Positions 1 through 5,917 of a stretch of 6,048 nucleotides of DNA are shown piece after piece. Location of the stretch: the NCBI GenBank assembly GCA_031265345.1, contig JAISCU010000231.1, positions 1 through 6,048 of the forward strand, written 5' to 3'. The notes under the pieces were generated by a model, which made no database searches, had not been told where the DNA came from, and worked only from the letters and a program-made list of their open reading frames with translations. Source of the DNA: Bifidobacteriaceae bacterium (GTDB lineage: Bacteria; Actinomycetota; Actinomycetes; Actinomycetales; WQXJ01). Each line of letters starts with the position of its first letter. The stretch's first letter is position 1. Both the position numbers and the translations under genes were made by a program.

Positions 1-242
1 GTCTGGAGACTTTCTGGGCGACCGCGCCGACGCGTCCACCTGCGCAAACACGGCTGCCTGGGCGGGTGGCGCCGGGGGCCGGCGTCCACAACTGGCGGCA
101 GGCTCGGCCCGGCCTCCAGTTGAAGCCGCTTGCGGACACGGAGCCGCAGGGACGGCGGAGCCGAACTGGCGGGGACTTGGGGCTGCGCGCGGGGCGGGAC
201 GGCGGCATCGTACAAAGTTGTGACGAGGTGCGCAGGATCGCC
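1..242. other. Left-edge region with no assignable gene
   Basis: No frame on either strand gives a recognisable protein here. One plus-strand frame stays open from the window edge to a stop near position 217, but its translation is rich in Ala, Gly and Arg, as expected of chance open frames in GC-rich DNA, and matches no family I know. The stretch lies downstream of the stop codon of the minus-strand PIN remnant. It may be spacer, or the edge of something outside the window. Confidence 0.4.
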
Positions 243-653
243 TCACCGCGTGCGCCGGGTTCGCAGCGCGTGGGCGACGAACTCGCGGGGGCGCAGAATG
301 GGGATGGGGCCGTGCCACGGGGACAACGCGGTCAGGTCGGAGTCGTCGCTGACGACGAGGGCTGCGTCGGTGGCGACTGCGAGGTCCATGATGAGGTTGT
401 CCTCCTGTCCGGGCACGTCGAACACGCGGCGCGCGGGCTCGACGACGGCGCCGCCGGTCAACTCGATCAGGTCGAGGATCGCCTCGCAGGCATCGAGCGC
501 CGTCGACTCCGATGCCCCATGTCGACGCAGCACGCGAGCCAGGTTGGTGACGATGTGCGGCGACGCGACCAGGCGGAAGGCGTCAGTGTCGAAGGCGATT
601 GGCCGATCTCGGCTCGGACCTTCGACTGGAGTTCGTTCATCTTCGCCGCCCAA
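243..653 (-). pseudogene. PIN-domain (VapC-like) toxin, N-terminally truncated remnant
   Basis: The minus-strand translation that ends at the stop at 243-245 matches the C-terminal two thirds of a PIN-domain ribonuclease, the toxin of type II VapBC-like systems that cleaves RNA in the cytoplasm. Visible landmarks, in order, are AFRLVASPHIVTNLARVLRR (second strand and helix of the fold), then EDNLIMDLAVATDAALVVSD with the conserved acidic residues of the metal site, and a closing segment SPWHGPIPILRPREFVAHAL. What is missing is the first strand with its catalytic Asp (the usual LDTN-type motif): none of the three minus-strand frames upstream carries it. The Glu expected in the ELxxVL-type helix is replaced by Thr/Asn. 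The frame has no ATG near the domain; the only nearby start is a TTG at 653-651, used here as a nominal boundary, and further upstream the frame is a shadow of the divergent 849-2522 gene. A second minus-strand frame, from an ATG at 675-673 to about 603, reads like coding sequence (RHEAWAAKMNELQSKVRAEI) and may be another remnant. No cognate antitoxin is recognisable. PIN C-terminus is fairly sure; the pseudogene call is inferred. Confidence 0.65.
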
Positions 654-757
654 GCCTCGTGACGCATCCGTTTCATGGCCTGGCGAGTGTTGGTCTCGGC
701 GCGAGCCGAGGTTGCGTGGCGCGGCGGCACGGAGGCGCGGTGGCGAATGTAGGCAGG

Positions 758-786
758 TTGACGCGGTGAACGCCCTCTGATAGACC
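758..786 (+). promoter_or_regulatory. Candidate promoter of the DUF4874/DUF4832 gene
   Basis: TTGACG at 758-763 matches five of six bases of a sigma-70-type -35 box. Seventeen bases further is TAGACC (781-786), a partial -10 match that lacks the final T. Transcription would begin near 793, leaving a leader of about 55 bases before the GTG at 849. The -10 is weak, so this is a plausible rather than a firm call. Confidence 0.3.
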
Positions 787-790
787 GTGT

Positions 791-815
791 TGGCCCGGCA
801 AACCCGAGCGGGCCA
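791..815 (+). other. Leader hairpin upstream of the 849 gene
   Basis: TGGCCCG (791-797) and CGGGCCA (809-815) are perfect inverted repeats of 7 bp around an 11-base loop. The hairpin sits at the 5' end of the predicted leader, about 20 bases ahead of the GAGGGGG ribosome binding site at 835-841. It could influence translation or be a protein-binding site. Short GC-rich repeats also arise by chance in DNA like this. Confidence 0.3.
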
Positions 816-848
816 GGAGGGCACGATTCGTCGCGAGGGGGCAGGAGA

Positions 849-2522
849 GTGGAAGCGCGTCGCCGCAACCGAATCGGGGCGTGCATCGCGGGGCTCGCGG
901 CTGGGCTCCTGTGCACGCCAGGGACCGCGTGCACCGGACCGACGGCGCCGGAGACGCAGACATTCGTCTACACGCCAGATTTCACAAGCGTCCTGGCGAA
1001 CCCGGAGCGAGGGTACTTTGAGAACTTCAGCGGCTTGGACCACCTTCATCCGCAAGACTTCGACGGGGATTACGCCGAGTGGCTGATGGATTCGGAATAT
1101 GATTCCTGGCGTTTCGGCGGCGATTACCTTGAATCGCTGCGCGAATCGCGCAAAGACGGAGTCACGCTGCTGGACGCTCAAGTCTACTTGACCGAGTACA
1201 TCAATTCCCGCGAATTGCCGCAGTCTTTCCTGGCCGAATTGTCGAGAGCATTGGAAGTCGTCCGCGAGGCGGGGATGAAAATCGCCTTGCGGATAGTTTA
1301 CGCGGACGATTGGACGCCCATGGTCATCGAGGAGAATTATCTGCGCCACATTGAGCAGATCGGGGAGGTCGTCACTGAGAATCATGACATTGTCGCGGCG
1401 TTGTGCGCCGGTGTGCTTGGTCCGTGGGGCGAATGGCACAATGACGACCAGAACGTGATGGTGGCGGGCGTGTCCTATAACCGTGAGGACCGCCCCGAAT
1501 ACACGGAACACGCTCCCACGACGGACCTCGACTCGCCCGAACAGGGCGCGCAGCGCTATCGACTGGTGAAGCGACTGCTCGACCACACGCCTGACACCAT
1601 TCCGATCCTCATTCGCTACACCGAAAACCTGATGGAGCTCGGGGCGTTGGCCAAGAGCCCCCCACAGGGCAGCGCCGAGTTGACGCAGGCGCAACTCGAC
1701 CGGTTGGGACAGCATGACGACTCATTCGCATCCTACGTGAGGAGTAACACGCGAGGCGGCGGCTGGGAAGAGCCTTTCCGCCTTTATTGGGATCGCGATA
1801 GAGAATACGATCCGGTCGAAGACGTGGCCGCAGTTTCCGCTCGCATGGGGACGTCGTTCGGAGGTGACGCCGTCCAGTACGGAGAAACGGCGTGGTACCC
1901 CGAGAGTGACGATGACCTCGGCACCACCGATCCATCGTTGAACACGAGACTGGTCGATGCGGGAGCGCAATTGGCGCTATCCGAAGCGGCCGCCAGAAGC
2001 TTGACCGCTATCAACCGGAGTTGGGACACGAGGCATCTCGACCTCTGGAAACAAACCATGCTGGCCGCCTCGGGTGATGATCCGGCCGAAAGCGCCTATA
2101 ACCGCCTCGATCGGAAACTCGGCTATAGGCTCCGACTCGACACCGCCGAATTCACTGCCACGGCAAAGAAGGGTGACTCTTTCCGCATCACGGCCGCTGT
2201 CTTCAACGACGGTTATGCGGGAATCGTCAAGCCGCGTCCCGTTTTCGTGGTATTCGATAACGGGGTCAGCCGCTACGATATCGAATTGAAAGAAGTTGAC
2301 GTGCGCACATGGCTGAGCGGCGAGAATACGCTCGACATCGCAGTGAAGCTCCCTGAGGACATGGCGGCGGCCGAATACACGGTGGCGCTGTGGCTCCCCG
2401 ATCATGATGAAGAATTGCGCGCTCACCCGGAGTACTCTGTGCGATTCGCCAACCAAGGCGTCTGGCGCGAAAACCAGGGTTACAACTACCTGGGCACCGT
2501 CACCTATCGGGACGACGGCTGA
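849..2522 (+). CDS. Exported DUF4874/DUF4832 protein (putative carbohydrate-active lipoprotein)
   Basis: A 557-residue protein carrying both domains of the DUF4874/DUF4832 pair. Residues 1-28 are a signal peptide: Arg-rich start (REARRR-type positions 3-8), hydrophobic core 9-22, and Cys28 in the weak lipobox GTAC, so lipidation is possible but not certain; either way it should act outside the membrane. DUF4874 covers about 45-205, opening with NPERGYF (51-57), which is the hallmark of that family, and closing with GPWGEWH (191-197), where Glu195 sits like an acid/base residue of a TIM-barrel glycoside hydrolase. DUF4832 covers about 231-540: YRLVKRLL and IPILIRYTENLM (253-262), the HDDSFAS stretch (289-295), and a C-terminal beta-sandwich from about 430. 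Biochemistry of the family is not settled; polysaccharide or glycan processing is an inference. The GTG start at 849 is preceded by GAGGGGG at 835-841. The AGGAG at 843-847 is too close to be used. The gene stands alone. A hand count over 28 codons from 1083 gives about 61% GC at third positions, against about 84% over the first 37 codons of the next gene, which suggests foreign origin or different selection. Confidence 0.85.
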   Translation: MEARRRNRIGACIAGLAAGLLCTPGTACTGPTAPETQTFVYTPDFTSVLANPERGYFENFSGLDHLHPQDFDGDYAEWLMDSEYDSWRFGGDYLESLRESRKDGVTLLDAQVYLTEYINSRELPQSFLAELSRALEVVREAGMKIALRIVYADDWTPMVIEENYLRHIEQIGEVVTENHDIVAALCAGVLGPWGEWHNDDQNVMVAGVSYNREDRPEYTEHAPTTDLDSPEQGAQRYRLVKRLLDHTPDTIPILIRYTENLMELGALAKSPPQGSAELTQAQLDRLGQHDDSFASYVRSNTRGGGWEEPFRLYWDRDREYDPVEDVAAVSARMGTSFGGDAVQYGETAWYPESDDDLGTTDPSLNTRLVDAGAQLALSEAAARSLTAINRSWDTRHLDLWKQTMLAASGDDPAESAYNRLDRKLGYRLRLDTAEFTATAKKGDSFRITAAVFNDGYAGIVKPRPVFVVFDNGVSRYDIELKEVDVRTWLSGENTLDIAVKLPEDMAAAEYTVALWLPDHDEELRAHPEYSVRFANQGVWRENQGYNYLGTVTYRDDG

Positions 2523-2612
2523 TCCGGTGTCGATCCGTCGCCCACCGATCTGATGGCGGCAGCGGATGTCGAATCGGCAGGCCGAACTTCGGGGGTCTAC
2601 CGTGAGCGCCTG

Positions 2613-2664
2613 GCCGACCGAGCGGCATCGTCCAACTGCTTTTGTCCGATGCCGCCTGGTCGGC
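2613..2664 (+). terminator. Long imperfect hairpin, probable terminator of the 849 gene
   Basis: GCCGACC (2613-2619) pairs with GGTCGGC (2658-2664) and GCGGCATCG (2622-2630) pairs with CGATGCCGC (2647-2655). The two helices are separated by GA/CT, one G-T wobble and one mismatch, giving an 18-position stem around a 16-base loop that contains TTTT. It lies 90 bases after the stop at 2522 and before the promoter of the next gene, the usual place for a terminator. No T-run follows the stem, so it would be the tail-less kind reported from actinobacteria. A protein-binding inverted repeat is the alternative. Confidence 0.5.
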
Positions 2665-2699
2665 TCGCGAGGACCCCGTCGGCCGGGTCTGGGGGCGGG

Positions 2700-2705
2700 T
2701 AGTAT
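2700..2705 (+). promoter_or_regulatory. Candidate -10 element for the DUF1801 gene
   Basis: TAGTAT fits the TANNNT pattern of actinobacterial -10 boxes and stands out in GC-rich surroundings. No good -35 lies 17-18 bases upstream, which is common in this phylum. Initiation near 2712 would give a leader of roughly 97 bases. Weak evidence on its own. Confidence 0.25.
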
Positions 2706-2808
2706 CGGCTGGTAACTGTGCTGCGGTGCCGACGCGGCCGCCGGGTCGATCACCGTCAGAACGCGCCCGGCGCCCACGCCAGCGGTGCCCGACTTAAGGA
2801 GCCCCAAC

Positions 2809-3195
2809 GTGATTGACGAGTACATAGCTAACCAGGCACCCAAGGTCCAGCCCATTCTCCGCGCCGTGCGCGAGACTATCCGGGTGGCGGCCCCGCTGGC
2901 GACCGAGAAGATGGCCTGGAGCATGCCCACGTTCTGGCAGGGCGAGAACCTGGTCCATTTCGCCGCGTCCAAGCACCACCTGGGCATTTATCCGGGTGCC
3001 GAGGCCATCGTGGTGTTCGCGGACCGGCTCGCGGGCAAGGCGACCAGCAAAGGCGCGATCAGGTTCCCCTACGACAAGCCGATCGACCATGAACTGATCG
3101 GTGACATAGTGCGCTGGCGGGTCGGCCAGGCCGAGGCCAAGCCGCCTCGACCGGCGCGCTCCGGACGGCCGTCCAAGGCACCCGAGGACCGCTAG
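2809..3195 (+). CDS. DUF1801 (YdhG-like) protein
   Basis: A 128-residue cytoplasmic protein of the DUF1801 family, which includes the Bacillus frataxin-like iron chaperone Fra/YdhG; most members have no proven function. Family landmarks: DEYIANQAPKVQPIL (3-17) at the N-terminal helix, EKMAWSMPTFW (33-43), corresponding to the conserved W-G/S-M-P-T-F turn, SKHHLGIYPG (54-63), KGAIRFPYDKPID (81-93), and IVRWRV (100-105). The length is normal for the family; the last 20 residues are a Pro/Arg/Lys-rich tail without known motif. The start is the GTG at 2809, because a perfect AAGGAG sits at 2796-2801, seven bases upstream. An in-frame GTG at 2785 would place that site inside the coding region. The gene is alone, with a candidate promoter at 2700 and a hairpin overlapping its stop. 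Family assignment is firm; an iron-related role here is only an analogy. Confidence 0.85.
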   Translation: MIDEYIANQAPKVQPILRAVRETIRVAAPLATEKMAWSMPTFWQGENLVHFAASKHHLGIYPGAEAIVVFADRLAGKATSKGAIRFPYDKPIDHELIGDIVRWRVGQAEAKPPRPARSGRPSKAPEDR

Positions 3196-3220
3196 GCGCC
3201 CGCGGTGCGTTCTGGGCGCC
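3195..3220 (+). terminator. Hairpin overlapping the DUF1801 stop codon
   Basis: GGCGCCC (3195-3201) and GGGCGCC (3214-3220) form a perfect 7-bp GC stem with a 12-base loop, starting at the last base of the TAG stop. There is no T-tract after it. A tail-less terminator is plausible from its location, but GGCGCC is itself palindromic and such repeats occur by chance in GC-rich DNA. Confidence 0.35.
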
Positions 3221-3260
3221 CTCCGCAAGGCGTCGAAGCGCAGTTGGAGGACTCCGGGGA

Positions 3261-3383
3261 ATGAGGATGGCGGTCGCCGCGTTCGGCATCGAATCCATTC
3301 TCACGATCGACTCCGGCTGTCGGCCGGTCTTCTGCGGGCTGGACGGCAGGGCTCTGGTTCCGGTGGCTGTTCTGCGCGGCTGA
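3261..3383 (+). CDS. Candidate small protein of 40 residues
   Basis: An ATG at 3261 opens a 40-codon frame ending at TGA 3381-3383. The protein begins MRMAVAAFGIESILTIDSG and holds two Cys residues (20 and 25) and a hydrophobic, Val/Leu-rich C-terminal half. GGAGG at 3246-3250 lies ten bases upstream, slightly long but usable. A hand count gives 33 of 40 codons ending in G or C, similar to real genes here, although random GC-rich DNA can reach this too. I recognise no family; it could equally be a fragment of an older gene. Confidence 0.22.
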   Translation: MRMAVAAFGIESILTIDSGCRPVFCGLDGRALVPVAVLRG

Positions 3384-3820
3384 CGCGAGGTAGCCGCCCC
3401 GCGCCGACCGGTCGACCTGGCGCGCGTTCGTCGGTGTCGTTGGACGATGCCGCCGTGCAGGTCGGGCCGGTTCCCGCGTCGGGGTTTGGGGGTCGGTTCG
3501 CGCGCGGACGGGTGGGGGCTCGGCCGGCGCCGGCCACCGACGCCCCGACTGTTGTCAAGCCGGCCTGGGAACAGAGCCACCCGCGGCGCCACCGGCGTCC
3601 CGAGGCCGATTCGAACTCGGACTCAGCGGGGCGTCGAGGCCTTCAACGCGCCGACTTGGGGGAACGCGCGAAGGCTCACGAACGGCATCGGGCGCGTGGT
3701 GGTCAAAATGGCTGCAGGGCGACTCTTGATGTGCTCCGGGGCCAGTTCGGCCACGGGTCGGCGTCGGCGTCGGCGCGGCGCGGGAGTGTCGGGCAGCAGC
3801 TTCTGTTCCCGAGTCTGGTA

Positions 3821-3837
3821 CGTGTCGGACCGACACG
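3821..3837. promoter_or_regulatory. Perfect 17-base palindrome, candidate operator of the toxin/HTH cassette
   Basis: CGTGTCGG (3821-3828) and CCGACACG (3830-3837) are exact inverted repeats of 8 bases around a single A. The centre is 29 bases before the TTGACA box of the toxin cassette, a position suited to a dimeric regulator. One extra half-site GTGTCGG occurs at 3786-3792. Autoregulation by the downstream helix-turn-helix protein would fit toxin-antitoxin practice, but the link is inferred from position only. Confidence 0.4.
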
Positions 3838-3857
3838 CGGACGCTGTAAACCACGGG

Positions 3858-3886
3858 TTGACAGCGGTGCGCGGGACGGGCACGAT
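3858..3886 (+). promoter_or_regulatory. Promoter of the toxin/HTH cassette, possibly leaderless
   Basis: TTGACA at 3858-3863 is a perfect -35 consensus. Exactly 17 bases later is CACGAT (3881-3886), which keeps A2, A5 and T6 of the -10 consensus. Initiation six to seven bases downstream would fall at about 3893, the first base of the GTG proposed as the toxin start. That gene has no good ribosome binding site, which agrees with a leaderless transcript as is frequent in actinobacteria. Confidence 0.45.
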
Positions 3887-3892
3887 GCTGGT

Positions 3893-4128
3893 GTGCGGAT
3901 CACGAGGAGCGCGCGGAAGCACGGTGTGCCGGACGCGGACATGGTCCACGCTTGGGAGAACGCAATTCGGATTGTCGAATACGAGTATGACGGAGAGGAA
4001 CGCTTGATGGTCATAGGGCCGGATCGCAGTGGGCGATGCTCGAGTTGGTGGTGGTTCCGGTCGAGGCTCCCGCGCGACTCATACATTGCGACCGGCCGAG
4101 GACGAGCCGGTACGGCTACCTCAGATGA
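3893..4128 (+). pseudogene. Small toxin-like protein, first gene of TA-type pair, with one-base frameshift
   Basis: The frame starting at GTG 3893 reads VRITRSARKHG, then DADMVHAWENAIRIVEYEYD and GEERLMVIGPDRSGR, a compact alpha/beta toxin-like protein resembling the DUF4258/BrnT type found upstream of small HTH proteins in actinobacteria. After GR (4031-4036) this frame turns into Trp/Arg-rich nonsense. Moving one base, the other frame from CTC 4039 gives LELVVVPVEAPARLIHCD and ends RYGYLR at TGA 4126-4128, which is the expected C-terminal strand and tail of the same family. One missing base near 4036-4037 would restore GRLLELVVVP and a 78-residue protein of normal size. The stop lies 12 bases before the partner gene, so the two form an operon. 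A real mutation, an assembly error or ribosomal frameshifting could each explain the break; no classical slippery site is visible. Family recognition is from memory of such pairs; the frameshift is read directly from the sequence. Confidence 0.6.
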
Positions 4129-4140
4129 GCGGAGGGACAG

Positions 4141-4392
4141 ATGGCGAGCCCGGATGAAATGACCGAGGCCGAATCGGCGGCGCTGGACGGGATCTCGCCC
4201 GCGACACATCCCGCGCGCGACGCGACCTGTTTCAGGCGGATCGTGGCCGCGCGGCGGGCCGTGGGAAGGGCCGACGAGGAATTGCGTCACGCGGTGGCGG
4301 ATGCGCGCGCGGCAGGGGACTCGTGGACAATCATCGGCGCGGCTCTTGGGACGTCGCGGCAGAACGCCTATCAGCGGTTCGGGCGGCCCTAG
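4141..4392 (+). CDS. Small helix-turn-helix protein, probable antitoxin partner
   Basis: An 83-residue protein, intact, starting at ATG 4141 with GGAGGG at 4131-4136. Residues 1-20 are acidic and Ala-rich (PDEMTEAESAALDGISP); residues 30-58 form an Arg-rich helix (FRRIVAARRAVGRADEELRH) likely to be amphipathic and to bind the partner; residues 59-80 are a helix-turn-helix, GDSWTIIGAALGTSRQNAYQ, of the kind that resembles a sigma region 4 or resolvase-type DNA-binding segment. Proteins with this exact ending sit after the small DUF4258/BrnT-like gene in many actinobacteria, which suggests antitoxin and autorepressor. It follows the frameshifted toxin by 12 bases and shares its promoter. An antitoxin surviving beside a dead toxin is a common outcome, because loss of the toxin is tolerated while loss of the antitoxin alone is not. 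No experimental function is known to me. Confidence 0.65.
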   Translation: MASPDEMTEAESAALDGISPATHPARDATCFRRIVAARRAVGRADEELRHAVADARAAGDSWTIIGAALGTSRQNAYQRFGRP

Positions 4393-4709
4393 CGCGTTCC
4401 ACGTCGATCGGCGCGAATGCCCCAGGCGGGCCTCCTGTCACTCTCGCTCCACAGCCGCGAGTCATGTGACGAGACTGGCCCGCTGCGTGGTTGGTCCAAC
4501 AATCCTGCGGCGCGTCTCATGCCAGATGTCGGTCCAGGTCCGGTCCGCGTGGTCGTGCTGGTGGGCGCCTATCAGACCAGCCCTTCGACCGCCTCCGGCT
4601 ACTGAGCGCCGCGCGGTTCTCCAGACTCGGGCGACGGCACAGTTCAGCCTGTCCGTCACCGAGTCCGAGGCGACCGCGATGCGGGCGATCCAGGGATAAT
4701 CCGGGAAGC
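4393..4709. other. Intergenic region between convergent genes, possible coding remnants
   Basis: This stretch separates the plus-strand HTH gene from the convergent minus-strand DUF1016 gene. Two short plus-strand pieces have strongly G/C-ending codons: one read as VRVVVLVGAYQTSPSTASGY with a stop near 4605, and, in another frame, ATAQFSLSVTESEATAMRAI ending at TAA 4697-4699. They could be decayed gene ends, but I recognise no family. I see no clear terminator hairpin or RNA gene. Confidence 0.35.
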
Positions 4710-5822
4710 TCAGGGGCCTGCGGCGGAAGCGCGGGCTTCGAGTTCGCGGCGGGTGCGGGCCAACTCGGCCTCGATGACGCCCGGTTCGGGCAGGGTCACC
4801 TTGTACTCCGCGGCGAGGACGGGGTTGGGAAGTCCGTCGAGGGCGTAGCGGGCCTGTTCCGCGTCTTTCTCGGCGCTCAGGATCAGCCCCACGGGAGGAT
4901 TCTCGCCGGGTTTGGTCCAGTTTTCGCGGGCGTAGTTGAGGTACATGTGGATCTGGCCGGCCGCCTCATAGGAAAAGGCGCCAGTCTTGAGCTCGATTAG
5001 GAGCAGGCAGCGCAGCGACCGGTGGAACAGGACGAGGTCCACCCGGTGCCAAGAATCTCCGATACGCATCCGGCGTTGGCGGCCCACGAACGTGAAGTCG
5101 TCGCCGAGTTCGAGGAGGAACTCGGCGAGGTGGGTGATCAGCGCGTCCTCCAGGTCGGTCTCCGAGTACTCGTCCTTCAGGCCGAGGAACTCGAGCACGA
5201 ACGGGTCTCGGATCGCCTCGACGGGTGTGACATGGTCTCCAGGCTTCCGGTCGGCGCTCTTGGTGAGCATCGCGGCCTTGTTCCGTGACAGCGCCGTCCG
5301 CTCGTAGTACATGGATTCGATCTGCCGGTTCAATTGGCGAACGGTCCAACCCGACCGGAGGGCCTCCGTCTCGTAGAACCGCCTGGCGGCAGCGTCCTTG
5401 ACGGACATAAGGCGCGCGTACGCCGACCACGCCAGCGGGAACGTCTCGGCCAGCGTTGCGGCGTCGACCGGCCGGGCGGCGCCGGCCTCCTCGTCATGAG
5501 ACGTCGGGAGGGTGGGAGATTTGGCAGACGCTGTGTGCCAAATCTGTTCCGGGGGCCACGTGAGATAGAACCGCCTGATCTGGCGCAGGGTGCGCGGGGA
5601 GAAACCTCGGCCGAACCTGCTGGTCAAGTCGGCTGAGAGCCTCCGGATCAACGCGTCGCCGTATTCGGCGCGTCGTTGCCCGTGTTGGTCCTCTTCGACT
5701 ATGCGGCGTCCGATGTGCCAGTAGGTGGCCGTCATGATCGTGTTGACGGTGCGGGCGGCGGCGGCGCGCGCCTGGTCCAGGATTCCGACGATGTCGTCCA
5801 ACACCCGGCCGTACCCGGCCAA
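4710..5822 (-). CDS. DUF1016 / YhcG-type PD-(D/E)XK nuclease
   Basis: A 370-residue protein of full family length. The N-terminal DUF1016_N domain (about 5-165) shows TYWHIGRRIVEE (33-44), then YGDALIRRLSADL (54-66), GFSPRTLRQIRRFY (73-86) and the segment LAWSAYARLMSVKDAAARRF (130-149). The C-terminal nuclease domain (about 195-345) carries the PD-(D/E)XK site: Asp262 in HRVDLVLF, Glu277 and Lys279 in LLLIELKTG, and the QIHMYLNY motif (290-297) that follows it in this superfamily. All catalytic positions are present, so an active nuclease is expected. Members often lie among restriction-modification, toxin-antitoxin and phage-defence genes; the precise target is not established. The start is a TTG at 5822-5820, chosen because it places the first helix at the usual distance; a GTG six codons further in is the alternative and neither has a strong ribosome binding site. 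The neighbours include a TA-type pair in convergent orientation and an unidentified upstream minus-strand gene. Confidence 0.85.
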   Translation of the reverse strand: MAGYGRVLDDIVGILDQARAAAARTVNTIMTATYWHIGRRIVEEDQHGQRRAEYGDALIRRLSADLTSRFGRGFSPRTLRQIRRFYLTWPPEQIWHTASAKSPTLPTSHDEEAGAARPVDAATLAETFPLAWSAYARLMSVKDAAARRFYETEALRSGWTVRQLNRQIESMYYERTALSRNKAAMLTKSADRKPGDHVTPVEAIRDPFVLEFLGLKDEYSETDLEDALITHLAEFLLELGDDFTFVGRQRRMRIGDSWHRVDLVLFHRSLRCLLLIELKTGAFSYEAAGQIHMYLNYARENWTKPGENPPVGLILSAEKDAEQARYALDGLPNPVLAAEYKVTLPEPGVIEAELARTRRELEARASAAGP

Positions 5823-5880
5823 CTCGACTGACTCGTCCCCGCGGCGTCCCTTCTGGCCGGCCCCGGCGACCGGCCCTGCG

Positions 5881-5886
5881 ATTCTA
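5881..5886 (-). promoter_or_regulatory. Candidate -10 element for the DUF1016 gene
   Basis: On the minus strand, TAGAAT fits the TANNNT consensus and lies about 60 bases before the TTG start, between this gene and the upstream minus-strand frame. No recognisable -35 is seen at 17-18 bases. A 6-bp inverted repeat (5855-5860 with 5870-5875) would fall in the leader. Weak, position-based call. Confidence 0.25.
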
Positions 5887-5917
5887 TCGGCTCCCGCTCG
5901 TCCGCTACGGGGCCGGC

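Larger units (their letters stand above)
3196..3892. other. About 700-base region without a convincing gene
   Basis: Several long open frames exist on both strands but their translations are Arg/Pro/Ala/Gly-rich, overlap each other and match no family I recognise. Items worth noting inside are a 40-codon small open frame (3261-3383), a short imperfect repeat of GGCGTC units near 3760-3772, a perfect palindrome at 3821-3837 and a consensus -35 box at 3858-3863. The stretch may be decayed coding sequence. I see no RNA gene or mobile element in it. Confidence 0.45.

Noticed and set aside
66..780. Plus-strand open frames across the left end
   Set aside because: They are antisense to the PIN remnant and encode Arg/Gly/Ala-rich sequences with no family resemblance.
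243..1715. A 490-codon minus-strand open frame read as one protein
   Set aside because: Only its last 120 or so codons resemble a protein family (PIN). The rest lies antisense to the well-supported DUF4874/DUF4832 gene and is an open shadow of it.
2785..2811. An upstream GTG at 2785 as start of the DUF1801 protein
   Set aside because: It would put the strong AAGGAG site inside the coding region; the GTG at 2809 has that site seven bases upstream and gives the normal family N-terminus.
1977..2987. A 336-codon minus-strand open frame
   Set aside because: It runs antisense through the end of the DUF4832 gene, the intergenic hairpin and the start of the DUF1801 gene; its translation matches nothing.
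3606..3620. TTCGAAC flanked by CCGA/TCGG, resembling a tRNA T-arm
   Set aside because: The stem is only 4 bp, the conserved G53-C61 pair is absent on this strand, and no acceptor, D or anticodon arm can be drawn at the right distances on either strand.
3755..3780. GGCGTC-type short tandem repeat as a CRISPR or VNTR
   Set aside because: Only two to three imperfect 6-base units, without spacers; typical of GC-rich DNA.
3434..4162. A 242-codon plus-strand open frame read as one protein
   Set aside because: Only residues from about 3893 to 4036 look like a protein. Upstream is low-complexity Arg/Ala/Gly sequence and the end is a frameshifted tail overlapping the next gene's start.
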